In this document: positions 26,556-35,121 of the stretch, in pieces
How positions within the stretch are numbered: the stretch's first letter is position 1
How the letters are laid out: every line of letters starts with the position of its first letter
NCBI RefSeq assembly: GCF_000981385.1
Contig: NZ_LATZ01000003.1
Location: 1-64,000 of the forward strand
Reading direction: 5' to 3'
Origin: Bacillus sp. SA1-12
Lineage (GTDB): Bacteria; Bacillota; Bacilli; Bacillales; Bacillaceae
Length of the DNA stretch: 64,000 nucleotides
The notes under the pieces: model-generated
Database searches by the model: none
What the model saw: only the letters and a program-made list of their open reading frames with translations
Told to the model about the DNA's origin: nothing
Made by a program: the position numbers and the translations under genes

Positions 26556-27424
26556 TGAAGAAATCATTGGGAGAAAAATGCTTTAGCATATTTAACTATA
26601 CGTTTCTTAGCGTTATTGCTGCAACGATGATTCTGCCTTTGCTGCAATTGTTAGCTGTATCGTTCAGTTCTCCGATTGCTGCTGAATCTAAAAAGGTTTT
26701 CCTCTTTCCGGTGGAATTTACGTTAGGCACATGGAAACATATTCTTCAGAATGAAGTGCTTTGGAGATCATTTGGAGTGACGATATATATAACAGTTGTC
26801 GGCACAGTTTTGAGTCTGCTAATAACCGTTTTGACTGCATTTCCATTGTCGAGAAAAGATTTCCTTTTAAAAAAACCGATGATGCTTGCAATTGTCATTA
26901 CGATGATTTTTAATGCACCAATGATTCCATACTTTTTAACAGTTAGAGAGTTAGGGTTGATGGATTCATTATGGGCGCTCATTATTCCGGGATTATTAAG
27001 CACCTTTAATATGATTATCGTTAGGACCTTTTTTATGGGAATACCGAGTGATCTTGATGATGCTGCAAAAATAGATGGATGTAATGATTTTCGGTTATTA
27101 TTTCAGATCTATTTGCCTTTATCAAAGCCCGTTCTTGCAACAATCGGCTTGTTTTATGCGGTTGGCTACTGGAATACGTTCCAATCGGCTGTCCTATTTT
27201 TACGTAATCAAACCTTGTGGCCATTACAGTTGAGGCTTAGAGGATATTTTGAATCTCCAGAAGCTCTAGCTGATGTTAATTTAGTTACGGGTGACTTTGA
27301 TTTCAATACGATTACATTGAAAGCGGCTACAATCATCTTTGCTACCATACCAATTGTATTGGTGTATCCATATTTACAAAAATATTTTGTCAAAGGTGCT
27401 GTCCTTGGTTCACTCAAAGAATAA
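26555..27424 (+). CDS. oligosaccharide ABC transporter permease (LplC/YtcP type)
   Basis: The second membrane subunit of the importer, about 289 residues with six membrane segments. It carries the EAA loop DLDDAAKIDGCNDFRLLFQIYLPLSKPVLA and the family C-terminus YPYLQKYFVKGAVLGSLKE. ATG at 26555 overlaps the upstream stop (TAATG) and is 8 nt from AGGGGT, so it is preferred over the ATG at 26549. Close in design to B. subtilis YtcP, which works with YteP and YtcQ in rhamnogalacturonan uptake. Confidence 0.87.
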   Translation: MKKSLGEKCFSIFNYTFLSVIAATMILPLLQLLAVSFSSPIAAESKKVFLFPVEFTLGTWKHILQNEVLWRSFGVTIYITVVGTVLSLLITVLTAFPLSRKDFLLKKPMMLAIVITMIFNAPMIPYFLTVRELGLMDSLWALIIPGLLSTFNMIIVRTFFMGIPSDLDDAAKIDGCNDFRLLFQIYLPLSKPVLATIGLFYAVGYWNTFQSAVLFLRNQTLWPLQLRLRGYFESPEALADVNLVTGDFDFNTITLKAATIIFATIPIVLVYPYLQKYFVKGAVLGSLKE

Positions 27425-27487
27425 TAAATTAAACCGAATATCGGTTTGATTGTATAAATGATGAAAATAAACAAAGGGGGATGTTGA

Positions 27488-29035
27488 ATGGTTAAAAGGA
27501 ACAGAAAGTCTATATTAGTTGTATTAACAGCCTTGATGCTTATTATTGGCACTCTTGCTGGTTGTGCCAATAATAAGGAAGTCGAAAGTACGTCCAGTAC
27601 TTCTAAAGACAATGGATCAGATGAAGTAACAAAAGTCAAAGTATTTAAAAGTCATTTGGGTAAAGGGACTCTGCCTGGTCCTGAAGATCCGCATGTTCAA
27701 AAAGTACAGGAAGCTACAGGTGTTCAATATGAATTAATGTCAACTGCGGCTGGGTCTGACCCAGTTGAAGCGTTAAATTTGATGTTCGCTTCAGAAGATT
27801 ATCCGGATATTTTCCGCCCGATTGGTGGTTTTGAACAAACTTTAATCAGCCAAGGTGCGGCATTACCTTTGGATGACCTGCTTCCGAAGTATGCACCACA
27901 TGTATGGGATAGAATACCTAAGGAAGCATGGGATGTTGTACGTTCTGCTACTCCAGATGGGAAAATCTATTATGTACCAAAAGTCAATCTTGTTACAGAA
28001 CGAGCAGCCTTAATTCGACAGGATTGGGTTGAAGCTGTAGGTATGGAGATGCCTAAAACAGTGGAGGAGTATAAAGAGCTATTAAGAGCCTTCCGTGATA
28101 AGGATCCGAATGGAAATGGCAAACAAGACGAAATTCCGACAACAGGAAGGGAATTTGGAGAATGGATGGATCACTTATTTGCCATTTATGGTGTCGCGAT
28201 GTGGGAAGGTGTGCCTGAATGGGATCTTTATGAAGGGAAAATTCAATATGCTGGTGTGAGTAAAAATATGAAAGCAGCTATTTCATTCATTCGTGATTTA
28301 TACGAAGAAAAACTACTAGACAATGAAACATTTTTAAATAAAGGTGAGGTTTGGACAGCAAAGATCAATAACAATTTAGTAGGAAGCTGGTACCACTTAC
28401 CATCTAAATTAAGCGAGCGCCATAATGCAATGCTTGCAGGAGCACCGGATGCATATGTTGCTGGAATGCCGCTTCCAAAAGCAGAAGGATTTGACGGATA
28501 TATCACACAAAAAAGCATGGGAGAACCAGAATGGATGATTCCAGCAGCATCTGAGGAGAAGGCTGCAGCTGCTTTAAAACTATTAGACTTTTTCTATGAT
28601 CCTGCAAATGACGAATTTACAACCTTCGGAATCGAGGGTGCACAGCATAAGCTGGAAAATGGGAAAAAGATATTGCTTCCTCAAAATGATGAAACACCGA
28701 TCGCATTAGGTATGAAGAATTTAATAACGGAAGAGGACATGGATATTCGGATTGAACAAACAATGGATGACAATCAACAACAGATGGTGAAAGATATCTT
28801 TGAGGTGAGTACTGCGGATGCCCGAAGAATTGCTGGAGATGGGTTACCTTCTACTGTTTACGAAGGATATCCAGATATTCAATCACATAAATTATTCCAA
28901 GAATATTTAACAAAAATCGTTATTGGTGAATGGCCGATCGAAAAGTTCGATGAATTTGTGGATAAATGGTATAAAGCAGGTGGCGAACAAGTTACTGAGA
29001 AAGTACAAGAATGGTATGAAAAAGTAAACAAATAA
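27488..29035 (+). CDS. oligosaccharide-binding lipoprotein (LplA/YtcQ type)
   Basis: The substrate-binding protein of the importer. The 515 residues start with a lipoprotein signal (hydrophobic 10-22, lipobox LAGC near 23-26) and a Ser/Thr-rich linker. The mature family-1 solute-binding fold contains GSDPVEALNLMFASEDYPDI, RQDWVEAVGM, a DPNGNGKQDEIP calcium-like loop (about 210-221) and a Trp/Tyr-rich C-terminus (FDEFVDKWYKAGG). The loop and length match the YtcQ/LplA group. The ribosome site is AAAGGGGGATG. The ligand is inferred to be an unsaturated pectin or rhamnogalacturonan oligosaccharide from the neighbouring GH105 and lyase. Confidence 0.87.
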   Translation: MVKRNRKSILVVLTALMLIIGTLAGCANNKEVESTSSTSKDNGSDEVTKVKVFKSHLGKGTLPGPEDPHVQKVQEATGVQYELMSTAAGSDPVEALNLMFASEDYPDIFRPIGGFEQTLISQGAALPLDDLLPKYAPHVWDRIPKEAWDVVRSATPDGKIYYVPKVNLVTERAALIRQDWVEAVGMEMPKTVEEYKELLRAFRDKDPNGNGKQDEIPTTGREFGEWMDHLFAIYGVAMWEGVPEWDLYEGKIQYAGVSKNMKAAISFIRDLYEEKLLDNETFLNKGEVWTAKINNNLVGSWYHLPSKLSERHNAMLAGAPDAYVAGMPLPKAEGFDGYITQKSMGEPEWMIPAASEEKAAAALKLLDFFYDPANDEFTTFGIEGAQHKLENGKKILLPQNDETPIALGMKNLITEEDMDIRIEQTMDDNQQQMVKDIFEVSTADARRIAGDGLPSTVYEGYPDIQSHKLFQEYLTKIVIGEWPIEKFDEFVDKWYKAGGEQVTEKVQEWYEKVNK

Positions 29036-29063
29036 CAACGAATTTATATGTTTTGCGGCGGGT

Positions 29064-29090
29064 GTTGCTCAAAGGTTACTTTTGGGCAAC
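29064..29090 (+). terminator. hairpin after the importer operon
   Basis: GTTGCTCAAA pairs with TTTGGGCAAC (one G-U) around GGTTACT. There is no T run, so it may stabilise the mRNA end rather than terminate. The rest of the gap 29036-29419 holds nothing recognised except a TATAAT (29391-29396) near the next gene. Confidence 0.45.
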
Positions 29091-29419
29091 TCCCTCTTAA
29101 TAGAAAGATCATCAAGCCAAGGCACTTTCTGAAAGGATGGAAATAGATGAAGAACAGATAGGCAGAGTTGTGGTGTAAACGGGATAGCTTTAGGGATGTT
29201 TGTTTAAGGCCAATACCATTACATTTTCAGGAAAGCTGAGAATTTGGGGTTGTTAAATCGTGATTCATATTGCTAAAGAGGGATGTAATAGTATTTTAGG
29301 GTCTAAACGGTGAAATCCCTAAGATATCAAGAGTGAGCTTTTGAAAGGTTATGATTCTAAAGAATCTCCTCTGCGTAAATGAATATGTAGTATAATGCCA
29401 AAAAAGGAGGTTGAAAAGA

Positions 29420-31711
29420 ATGCTCCAATCTTTCCAAAAATGGCTTAAATATTCATTTCATAAAACTGAGACAAGGATGATTTTATTTTTAACGATTGCC
29501 GTTTTCTTTATCATTCTTATCGTGAGTATAACATCCTATCAAACATCTAAGTCTGTGCTGCAGGAAGAGTTAAATGAACCGCAGCAGCAAATGCTGCAAG
29601 TGAGCATGGATATTATTGATAATCACATTCGTGAAAGCGATAACATCGCGATCAAGGTTGCATTAAATACAAATGTTTATAAATTCTTAAATAGCGATAT
29701 ACAGAATTCATATGATGTAATTACTGAGATTTACCAGTTATTATCAACTCTTATTAATAGTTCTTCCACCATTAACAGTATTTACATATATGATATGAAA
29801 CATGATAGTTTTGTTTCAATGCCTTATGGATACAGCTCACGAAAATCAACCTTTAGCGATGCAAATTGGTTGGGAGTAGCAGACGAATTCGGGGATAAAA
29901 AGGTGATTGTAAAAAAAAGAAATGTTCAGGTCGGAGAAAAATACAATCGCTCAGAAATAACTTTATTTAGGAAGATCATGATTCAAGGCGAATTCAGAGG
30001 AATCGTAGCGGTAAATCTTGGCTATCAAGATTTGTTCGAACCATTTAACTCGCCGAATATGGCCAATTTAAGCAGTGCCCGTTTTATTATCGATCAAAAA
30101 GATGAAATGGTTTATTCTACTCCTGCTTCTTCAAGTGAAAAAATAGATCCAAAAACCATTGTGAGTGCCGTATCTGAATTAAATGAGGCGCATCTGGGCG
30201 ATATTACTTATCAAGGCAGACAACTGCTCGTAAGCCAGAACACGTCTCGGTTAACTGGTTGGAAATATGTTTCTCTTGTCCCTCAAGATAGTTTACTAGC
30301 CAAATCCAAAAAAGTCGGCCATGTCGTACTTTCCGTTTCGATCCTTGCACTATTATTAGGCGGAGTTGCCATTTTTTACATCAATAACATTGCCTTTAGA
30401 CCTATCCGCCGTATGAAAAAGCTGTTCAATATTGGAAACCGGGACATGGACCACCATGATTTACTGCATTTAGAAGCTCTAGCAGGAGAATTACTAAATG
30501 ATCATGCTCAATTGTCACAAATGATACGTAAGGCAAAAGCAGAGGCATCAGCAAAGTTCTTTAGTGATATGTATCATAAAAATATTACAAATACAAAAGA
30601 GATTCGTGAGAAATGCAATGGATATTTTCAGGAATCGACTAATCAGCCATTAAAAGCAGCGATTATTTCTATTGATAATTTTTATGAATGGTCCTATCGA
30701 TACCCAGCTTCTGATCATTCACTTTTAAAATTTGCCTTAGCAAATATCATAACAGAATTAACAGAGTCATATTCACACAGTGAATGTATTGACCTGGGAA
30801 AAGATAAGCTTATCATCGTTCTTCGTCCAGGTGAAGAAGAAATCCTGTTAGAAACGATATTAAAGGAAGTACTTATAACTGTTTCGAGATTACTAGATTT
30901 CAGTATTTCAATCGGAATCAGTAGGGAAAAATCTGATTTTGGAAGATTGGTAGAGGCTATTTTTGAGGCAGATGCAGCTCTCGGAAACAGACTATATTTC
31001 GGTTATGGGAGTATTTTGAAGTTTGAAGAATTCACCGAACAGAATTCTCGAAAAATACCTATAACTGATCATGTCTTAGATCAGTTGTCAGAAGCGATTG
31101 AAACAGGGGATTGTTTGCGGTTCAGCCACCTGATTGACCATCTAATTGGAGAAATCAGAAGAAGTGGAATGAGTCATAAGAAAGCGTTATCACTATTTAA
31201 ACGGGTAGGTGACCGATTTCTTCGATTGAGTCATGATGAGGATAAAGTGAAAAGTAAGGAAAGGGATTTCTTTTATCAGCTCCACACGATGTACCTTGAT
31301 GATATCTCAGATTTCCTCCATTCCCAGGCAAATGTCTTGATCGAAGAGGTTCAGACAATCGGAACAAGCAAAGAATCCATTTTAATAGAAAAAATGATTA
31401 ATTATATGGAGAAGCATATGGATGAGCCAATTGGCATTACTGAAATAGTTGACTCCATTGGCATTAGTGTAAGTTTAGCAAGTGCCATTTTTAAGAAAGA
31501 AAAAAATGAAACCATTTACGGTTATTTTACAAATATGAGAATGAAGCGGGCTGCAGATTTATTGGTAAATACGAATGAAAAAATTTCTGATATTGCCATA
31601 AAGGTTGGGTACCAGCATGAAAACAGCTTTATTCGGGCATTTCGAAAATGCAATAATATTACGCCAGGTAAGTATAGGGAAGTATTGAAGGCCAGGAAAG
31701 AAGTTATGTAA
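29420..31711 (+). CDS. membrane-bound AraC-family regulator (YtdP/YesS/RhgR type)
   Basis: A one-component sensor-regulator of about 763 residues. It has a first membrane helix (about 20-42), an extracytoplasmic sensor region (about 45-298), a second membrane helix (about 300-322), a cytoplasmic middle region (about 340-640) and a C-terminal AraC DNA-binding domain with two helix-turn-helices (about 655-760; IGITEIVDSIGISVSLASAIFKKE and ISDIAIKVGYQHENSFIRAFRK). The architecture equals B. subtilis YtdP, YesS and RhgR-like proteins that control pectin and rhamnogalacturonan genes. ATG at 29420 has AAAGGAGG 9 nt upstream; TTG at 29411 is in the ribosome site. The 19-bp element before the lyase and the importer is a candidate target; this is inference. 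Confidence 0.85.
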   Translation: MLQSFQKWLKYSFHKTETRMILFLTIAVFFIILIVSITSYQTSKSVLQEELNEPQQQMLQVSMDIIDNHIRESDNIAIKVALNTNVYKFLNSDIQNSYDVITEIYQLLSTLINSSSTINSIYIYDMKHDSFVSMPYGYSSRKSTFSDANWLGVADEFGDKKVIVKKRNVQVGEKYNRSEITLFRKIMIQGEFRGIVAVNLGYQDLFEPFNSPNMANLSSARFIIDQKDEMVYSTPASSSEKIDPKTIVSAVSELNEAHLGDITYQGRQLLVSQNTSRLTGWKYVSLVPQDSLLAKSKKVGHVVLSVSILALLLGGVAIFYINNIAFRPIRRMKKLFNIGNRDMDHHDLLHLEALAGELLNDHAQLSQMIRKAKAEASAKFFSDMYHKNITNTKEIREKCNGYFQESTNQPLKAAIISIDNFYEWSYRYPASDHSLLKFALANIITELTESYSHSECIDLGKDKLIIVLRPGEEEILLETILKEVLITVSRLLDFSISIGISREKSDFGRLVEAIFEADAALGNRLYFGYGSILKFEEFTEQNSRKIPITDHVLDQLSEAIETGDCLRFSHLIDHLIGEIRRSGMSHKKALSLFKRVGDRFLRLSHDEDKVKSKERDFFYQLHTMYLDDISDFLHSQANVLIEEVQTIGTSKESILIEKMINYMEKHMDEPIGITEIVDSIGISVSLASAIFKKEKNETIYGYFTNMRMKRAADLLVNTNEKISDIAIKVGYQHENSFIRAFRKCNNITPGKYREVLKARKEVM

Positions 31712-31716
31712 AGTTC

Positions 31717-31735
31717 TCGTTAATTTCGTTAACGA
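31717..31735 (+). promoter_or_regulatory. TCGTTAA inverted repeat between regulator and glycosidase genes
   Basis: TCGTTAA (31717-31723) and TTAACGA (31729-31735) form a 7-bp inverted repeat with a 5-bp spacer in the 54-bp gap before the next gene. It may be an operator or an mRNA hairpin; no T run follows. Confidence 0.3.
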
Positions 31736-31765
31736 CGAATTCAAAAAAAAGAGGAGGATGAAAAG

Positions 31766-33820
31766 TTGTTAAATAGAAGGCAAATTGTACAACGTCACAA
31801 TCCGATTATTCAAAAGATCGAGTCACTTTCACCCTTATCAATTGGAAACAGAGAATTTGGTTTTAGCTGTGACTTTACAGGATTACAGACTTTCCCTGAA
31901 GTGTACGAAACCCCTTTAGGAACGCAATCAAATTGGGGATGGCATTATACAGGCAGACCAAATCTATATTCAGAAAAAGATATCGTCTATCAAAGTTATG
32001 ATACGTATGGCCGTCATGTGAAGTATCCAATGAAACCTGAAGGGAAAGAGGAAGCATACCACTGGTTACGTCAAAATCCCCACAGATTGCAGCTTGGAAG
32101 AGTTTCCTTTCGATTTATAACAAAAAATAATCAGGTTGTACAACCCGCAGAAATTACAGAAATTGATCAAAAGTTAGACTTATGGACAGGGATTGTTGAA
32201 AGTAAATTTGTTGTAGAAGGAGTTCCTGTGCAAGTAAAGACAGCATGTCATTCAGAGCATGATGCAATAGCTGTACAGGTATCTTCTTCACTGCTAAAAG
32301 AGAAACGTATTCAGGTGTTTTCCCTTTTTCCAGCGCCAGATATCACACATAATAGTTGGTCTAAAGCTGTACAACCGGACTGGAGTCATAATGAAAGACA
32401 CAAAACAGACGATCAAATGATTTCTGATAAATCTGTCTTATTTACGAGAAAGATGGATCAAGATCAATATTTCGTCAGGTGGAATTGGAATCAAGGTTCA
32501 TTGGAGCATACTGGGGTTCATGAATATACGTTAATTGGGGATGGAAACTCAGATACGCTAGAATTCACCGTTTCATATGCACTAAAGGAACCCTCTAGTG
32601 TTATGCCACAAGAGGTATTTGAATCGAGCCGTTCTTATTGGAGAGCATTTTGGCAGAATGGTGCGGCAGTGGATTTTTCTGAATGCACAGATCCTCGTGC
32701 AATGGAGCTTGAACGAAGAGTGGTTCTATCACAATATTTAACCGCTATTCACAGTGGAGGATCATTGCCGCCGCAAGAAACGGGTTATATGTACAATAGC
32801 TGGTTTGGAAAATTCCACTTGGAGATGCATTGGTGGCATGGGGCGCATTTTCCGATATGGGGGCGAAGGGAATATTTGGAGAAAGGTCTTGAATGGTATT
32901 TGCACATTTTGCCCCAAGCAAGGGAACTAGCCGAATCACAAGGTTATGCCGGGGCCAGATGGCCAAAGATGGTAGGGATTGACGGGAAACAGAGTCCATC
33001 TCCGGTAGCGCCGGGATTGATTTGGCAGCAACCACATCCAATGGCGCTTGCAGAAATGTGCTATCAAGTTCATCCAACTGAAGGGTTTCTCGAACATTTT
33101 CAATCAATTGTGTTTGAAGCTGCGGACTTTATGGTGTCTTATGCACATTGGGATGAAAAAAAGGAAGCCTATGTACTTGGACCCCCACTAATACCTGCTC
33201 AGGAGTGTCACTATATATATGAAAGCATAAACCCTCCATATGAGCTTGAATACTGGAAATATGGACTAGAAATTGCAATGGACTGGGCTAAGCGTTTAAA
33301 CATTCCTGAAAATCCGCTGTGGTCAAAGGTAGCGAATTCTTTGGCGAAGCCGCGTGATGAAGAGGGGGTTTATCTGGCACATGAGAATTGTTTAAATACA
33401 TTTACTGAGAAAAATCATGATCACCCTTCTATGCTTGGTGCACTGGGAATCCTACCCGGAACATTAGTTGATCCCGAAATTATGAGAAATACATTGTATA
33501 AAGTAAAGGATGTATGGGACTGGGAATCTGCATGGGGCTGGGATTTTCCAATGTGCGCAATGACTGCAGCCAGATTAGGGGAAAGAGAGCTGGCTATAGA
33601 TTTCCTCTTAATGGAAGCAACCAAAAATACGTATTTAGCAAACGGTCATAATTATCAAAGGCCTGGCTTGACAGCATACTTGCCTGGTAATGGAGGGCTT
33701 TTGACAGCTGTTGCTATGATGATTTGCGGCTGGAAGAATGGTACGGATCGCAGCTGTCCAGGTTTCCCGCAGGATGATCGTTGGAAAGTGAAATGGGAAG
33801 GGCTGCATAGCGTACTATAA
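31766..33820 (+). CDS. putative six-hairpin (alpha/alpha)6 glycoside hydrolase of unassigned family
   Basis: A 684-residue cytoplasmic protein with no signal peptide. The N-terminal half (about 1-300) is beta-rich. The C-terminal half reads as an (alpha/alpha)6 toroid with aromatic-rich active-site-like stretches: GYMYNSWFGKFHLEMHWWHG, HFPIWGRREYLEKGLEWY, GLIWQQPHPMALAEM, CHYIYESINPPYELEYW and WDWESAWGWDFPMCAM. These recall clan GH-L/GH65-like and GH95-like toroids. No known CAZy family could be assigned with confidence. The start is TTG with AGAGGAGGATG 8 nt upstream. Its place between the pectin regulator and a GH105 gene suggests it trims a rhamnogalacturonan side chain inside the cell. 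Confidence 0.6.
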   Translation: MLNRRQIVQRHNPIIQKIESLSPLSIGNREFGFSCDFTGLQTFPEVYETPLGTQSNWGWHYTGRPNLYSEKDIVYQSYDTYGRHVKYPMKPEGKEEAYHWLRQNPHRLQLGRVSFRFITKNNQVVQPAEITEIDQKLDLWTGIVESKFVVEGVPVQVKTACHSEHDAIAVQVSSSLLKEKRIQVFSLFPAPDITHNSWSKAVQPDWSHNERHKTDDQMISDKSVLFTRKMDQDQYFVRWNWNQGSLEHTGVHEYTLIGDGNSDTLEFTVSYALKEPSSVMPQEVFESSRSYWRAFWQNGAAVDFSECTDPRAMELERRVVLSQYLTAIHSGGSLPPQETGYMYNSWFGKFHLEMHWWHGAHFPIWGRREYLEKGLEWYLHILPQARELAESQGYAGARWPKMVGIDGKQSPSPVAPGLIWQQPHPMALAEMCYQVHPTEGFLEHFQSIVFEAADFMVSYAHWDEKKEAYVLGPPLIPAQECHYIYESINPPYELEYWKYGLEIAMDWAKRLNIPENPLWSKVANSLAKPRDEEGVYLAHENCLNTFTEKNHDHPSMLGALGILPGTLVDPEIMRNTLYKVKDVWDWESAWGWDFPMCAMTAARLGERELAIDFLLMEATKNTYLANGHNYQRPGLTAYLPGNGGLLTAVAMMICGWKNGTDRSCPGFPQDDRWKVKWEGLHSVL

Positions 33821-33875
33821 AGAATTAACTAGCTAGCATTACAAGGGTTATTAGGGGAAGGAGATCAAGAGAAAC

Positions 33876-35018
33876 ATGCAATCAAATCAATGGTCAATAA
33901 AAATAGCAGAAACCATCCTTTCACACTGTGAAAATGGATTCCACCCGAAAATTGCTAATAAATGGGGATATGTAGCGGGAATGACATTAAAGGCATTTGA
34001 TTGGCTTTCGGAATGGAGCGGCATAGAAAACTACCATCAAGTCGTTAAGAGTCACATGGATCTATTCATCAATGAAAATGGAACAATAAAAGACTATTCA
34101 ATTGAGGAATATAATTTGGATCATATTAATAAAGGAAAAAATTTGTTCTCGCTCTGGAATCGTACTAGAGAGGAAAAGTATGAAAAAGCCATTCAGCAGT
34201 TAGTCACACAGCTTGAAGGACAGCCGCGTACAAGTGAAGGCGGGTATTGGCATAAAAAAATCTATCCTTTTCAAATGTGGCTTGATGGTGTTTATATGTC
34301 TTCACCATTTTTAGCGGAATATGCAAAAACGTTCCATGCGTCAGAAGGATTTGACGAGGTGGCACGGCAAATCTTATTAATCGAAGAGAAAACGCGTAAT
34401 CCAGTAACTGGACTTCTGCATCATGCATGGGATGAAAGCAGGGAACAGCGATGGTGTGATAAAGAAACGGGAAGGTCATTCCACGCCTGGGGAAGAGCAA
34501 TGGGGTGGTATTCCATGGCTATTGTAGATTCCCTCGAACACTTTCCAGTGAATCACCCAAAACGAGGGCAAATCATGGGGATTTTTGAAAGAATGGCCCA
34601 TGCCATTAAAAATGTTCAAGATCAAGAAAGCGGCCTCTTTTATCAGCTGCTTGACCAAAACGGCAGAGAGAAAAATTATTTAGAATCATCTGGCTCCTGT
34701 ATGATGACATATGCTTTGGCAAAGGGAATCCGTCAAGGTTATTTGTCTGGTATTGAACCGGATATCGTGTTCCGTTCATATAATGGTATTCTTAAACATT
34801 TTGTCACGGAAGATGAACAAGGTGTACACCTTCATCAAATATGTAAAGGTGCTGGTCTTGGCGGTGCTAAGTATCGTGATGGTTCTTATGACTATTATAT
34901 GAGTGAGCAAATCGTAAGTGATGATCTAATGGGAGTCGCTCCATTTTTATTGGCAAGTATCGAGATGGAGAAATTGATAAAAGCCAAAAATGAGGAGACA
35001 TTGACAGTAGCGCAGTGA
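33876..35018 (+). CDS. unsaturated rhamnogalacturonyl hydrolase (GH105, YteR-like)
   Basis: A GH105 enzyme of 380 residues that would release the unsaturated galacturonosyl residue from oligosaccharides made by pectin or rhamnogalacturonan lyases. The catalytic aspartate region is MWLDGVYM (D137), corresponding to D143 of B. subtilis YteR. Other family stretches are HHAWDESREQRWCDKETGRS, FHAWGRAMGWYSMAIVD, ESSGSCMMTYALAKGIRQGY and YDYYMSEQIVSDDLMGVAPF. There is no signal peptide, so it acts in the cytoplasm after uptake. AAGGAGATC is the ribosome site. It supports the pectin-oligosaccharide assignment of the neighbouring importer. Confidence 0.9.
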   Translation: MQSNQWSIKIAETILSHCENGFHPKIANKWGYVAGMTLKAFDWLSEWSGIENYHQVVKSHMDLFINENGTIKDYSIEEYNLDHINKGKNLFSLWNRTREEKYEKAIQQLVTQLEGQPRTSEGGYWHKKIYPFQMWLDGVYMSSPFLAEYAKTFHASEGFDEVARQILLIEEKTRNPVTGLLHHAWDESREQRWCDKETGRSFHAWGRAMGWYSMAIVDSLEHFPVNHPKRGQIMGIFERMAHAIKNVQDQESGLFYQLLDQNGREKNYLESSGSCMMTYALAKGIRQGYLSGIEPDIVFRSYNGILKHFVTEDEQGVHLHQICKGAGLGGAKYRDGSYDYYMSEQIVSDDLMGVAPFLLASIEMEKLIKAKNEETLTVAQ

Positions 35019-35043
35019 TTGATAAATAGAATGGTAGAAATGA

Positions 35044-35095
35044 GGCTGTCTCAAAGGATTTGATCGTTATACTTTGCGACAGCCTATTTCTTTTC
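35044..35095 (+). terminator. hairpin terminator/attenuator after GH105
   Basis: GGCTGTC(T)CAAAG pairs with CTTTG(C)GACAGCC around a 15-nt loop, followed by TATTTCTTTT. It lies 27 nt before the ribosome site of the GH95 gene, so it may only partly stop transcription. Confidence 0.65.
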
Positions 35096-35121
35096 AAAGA
35101 ATAAATTGGAGGTATTATATC

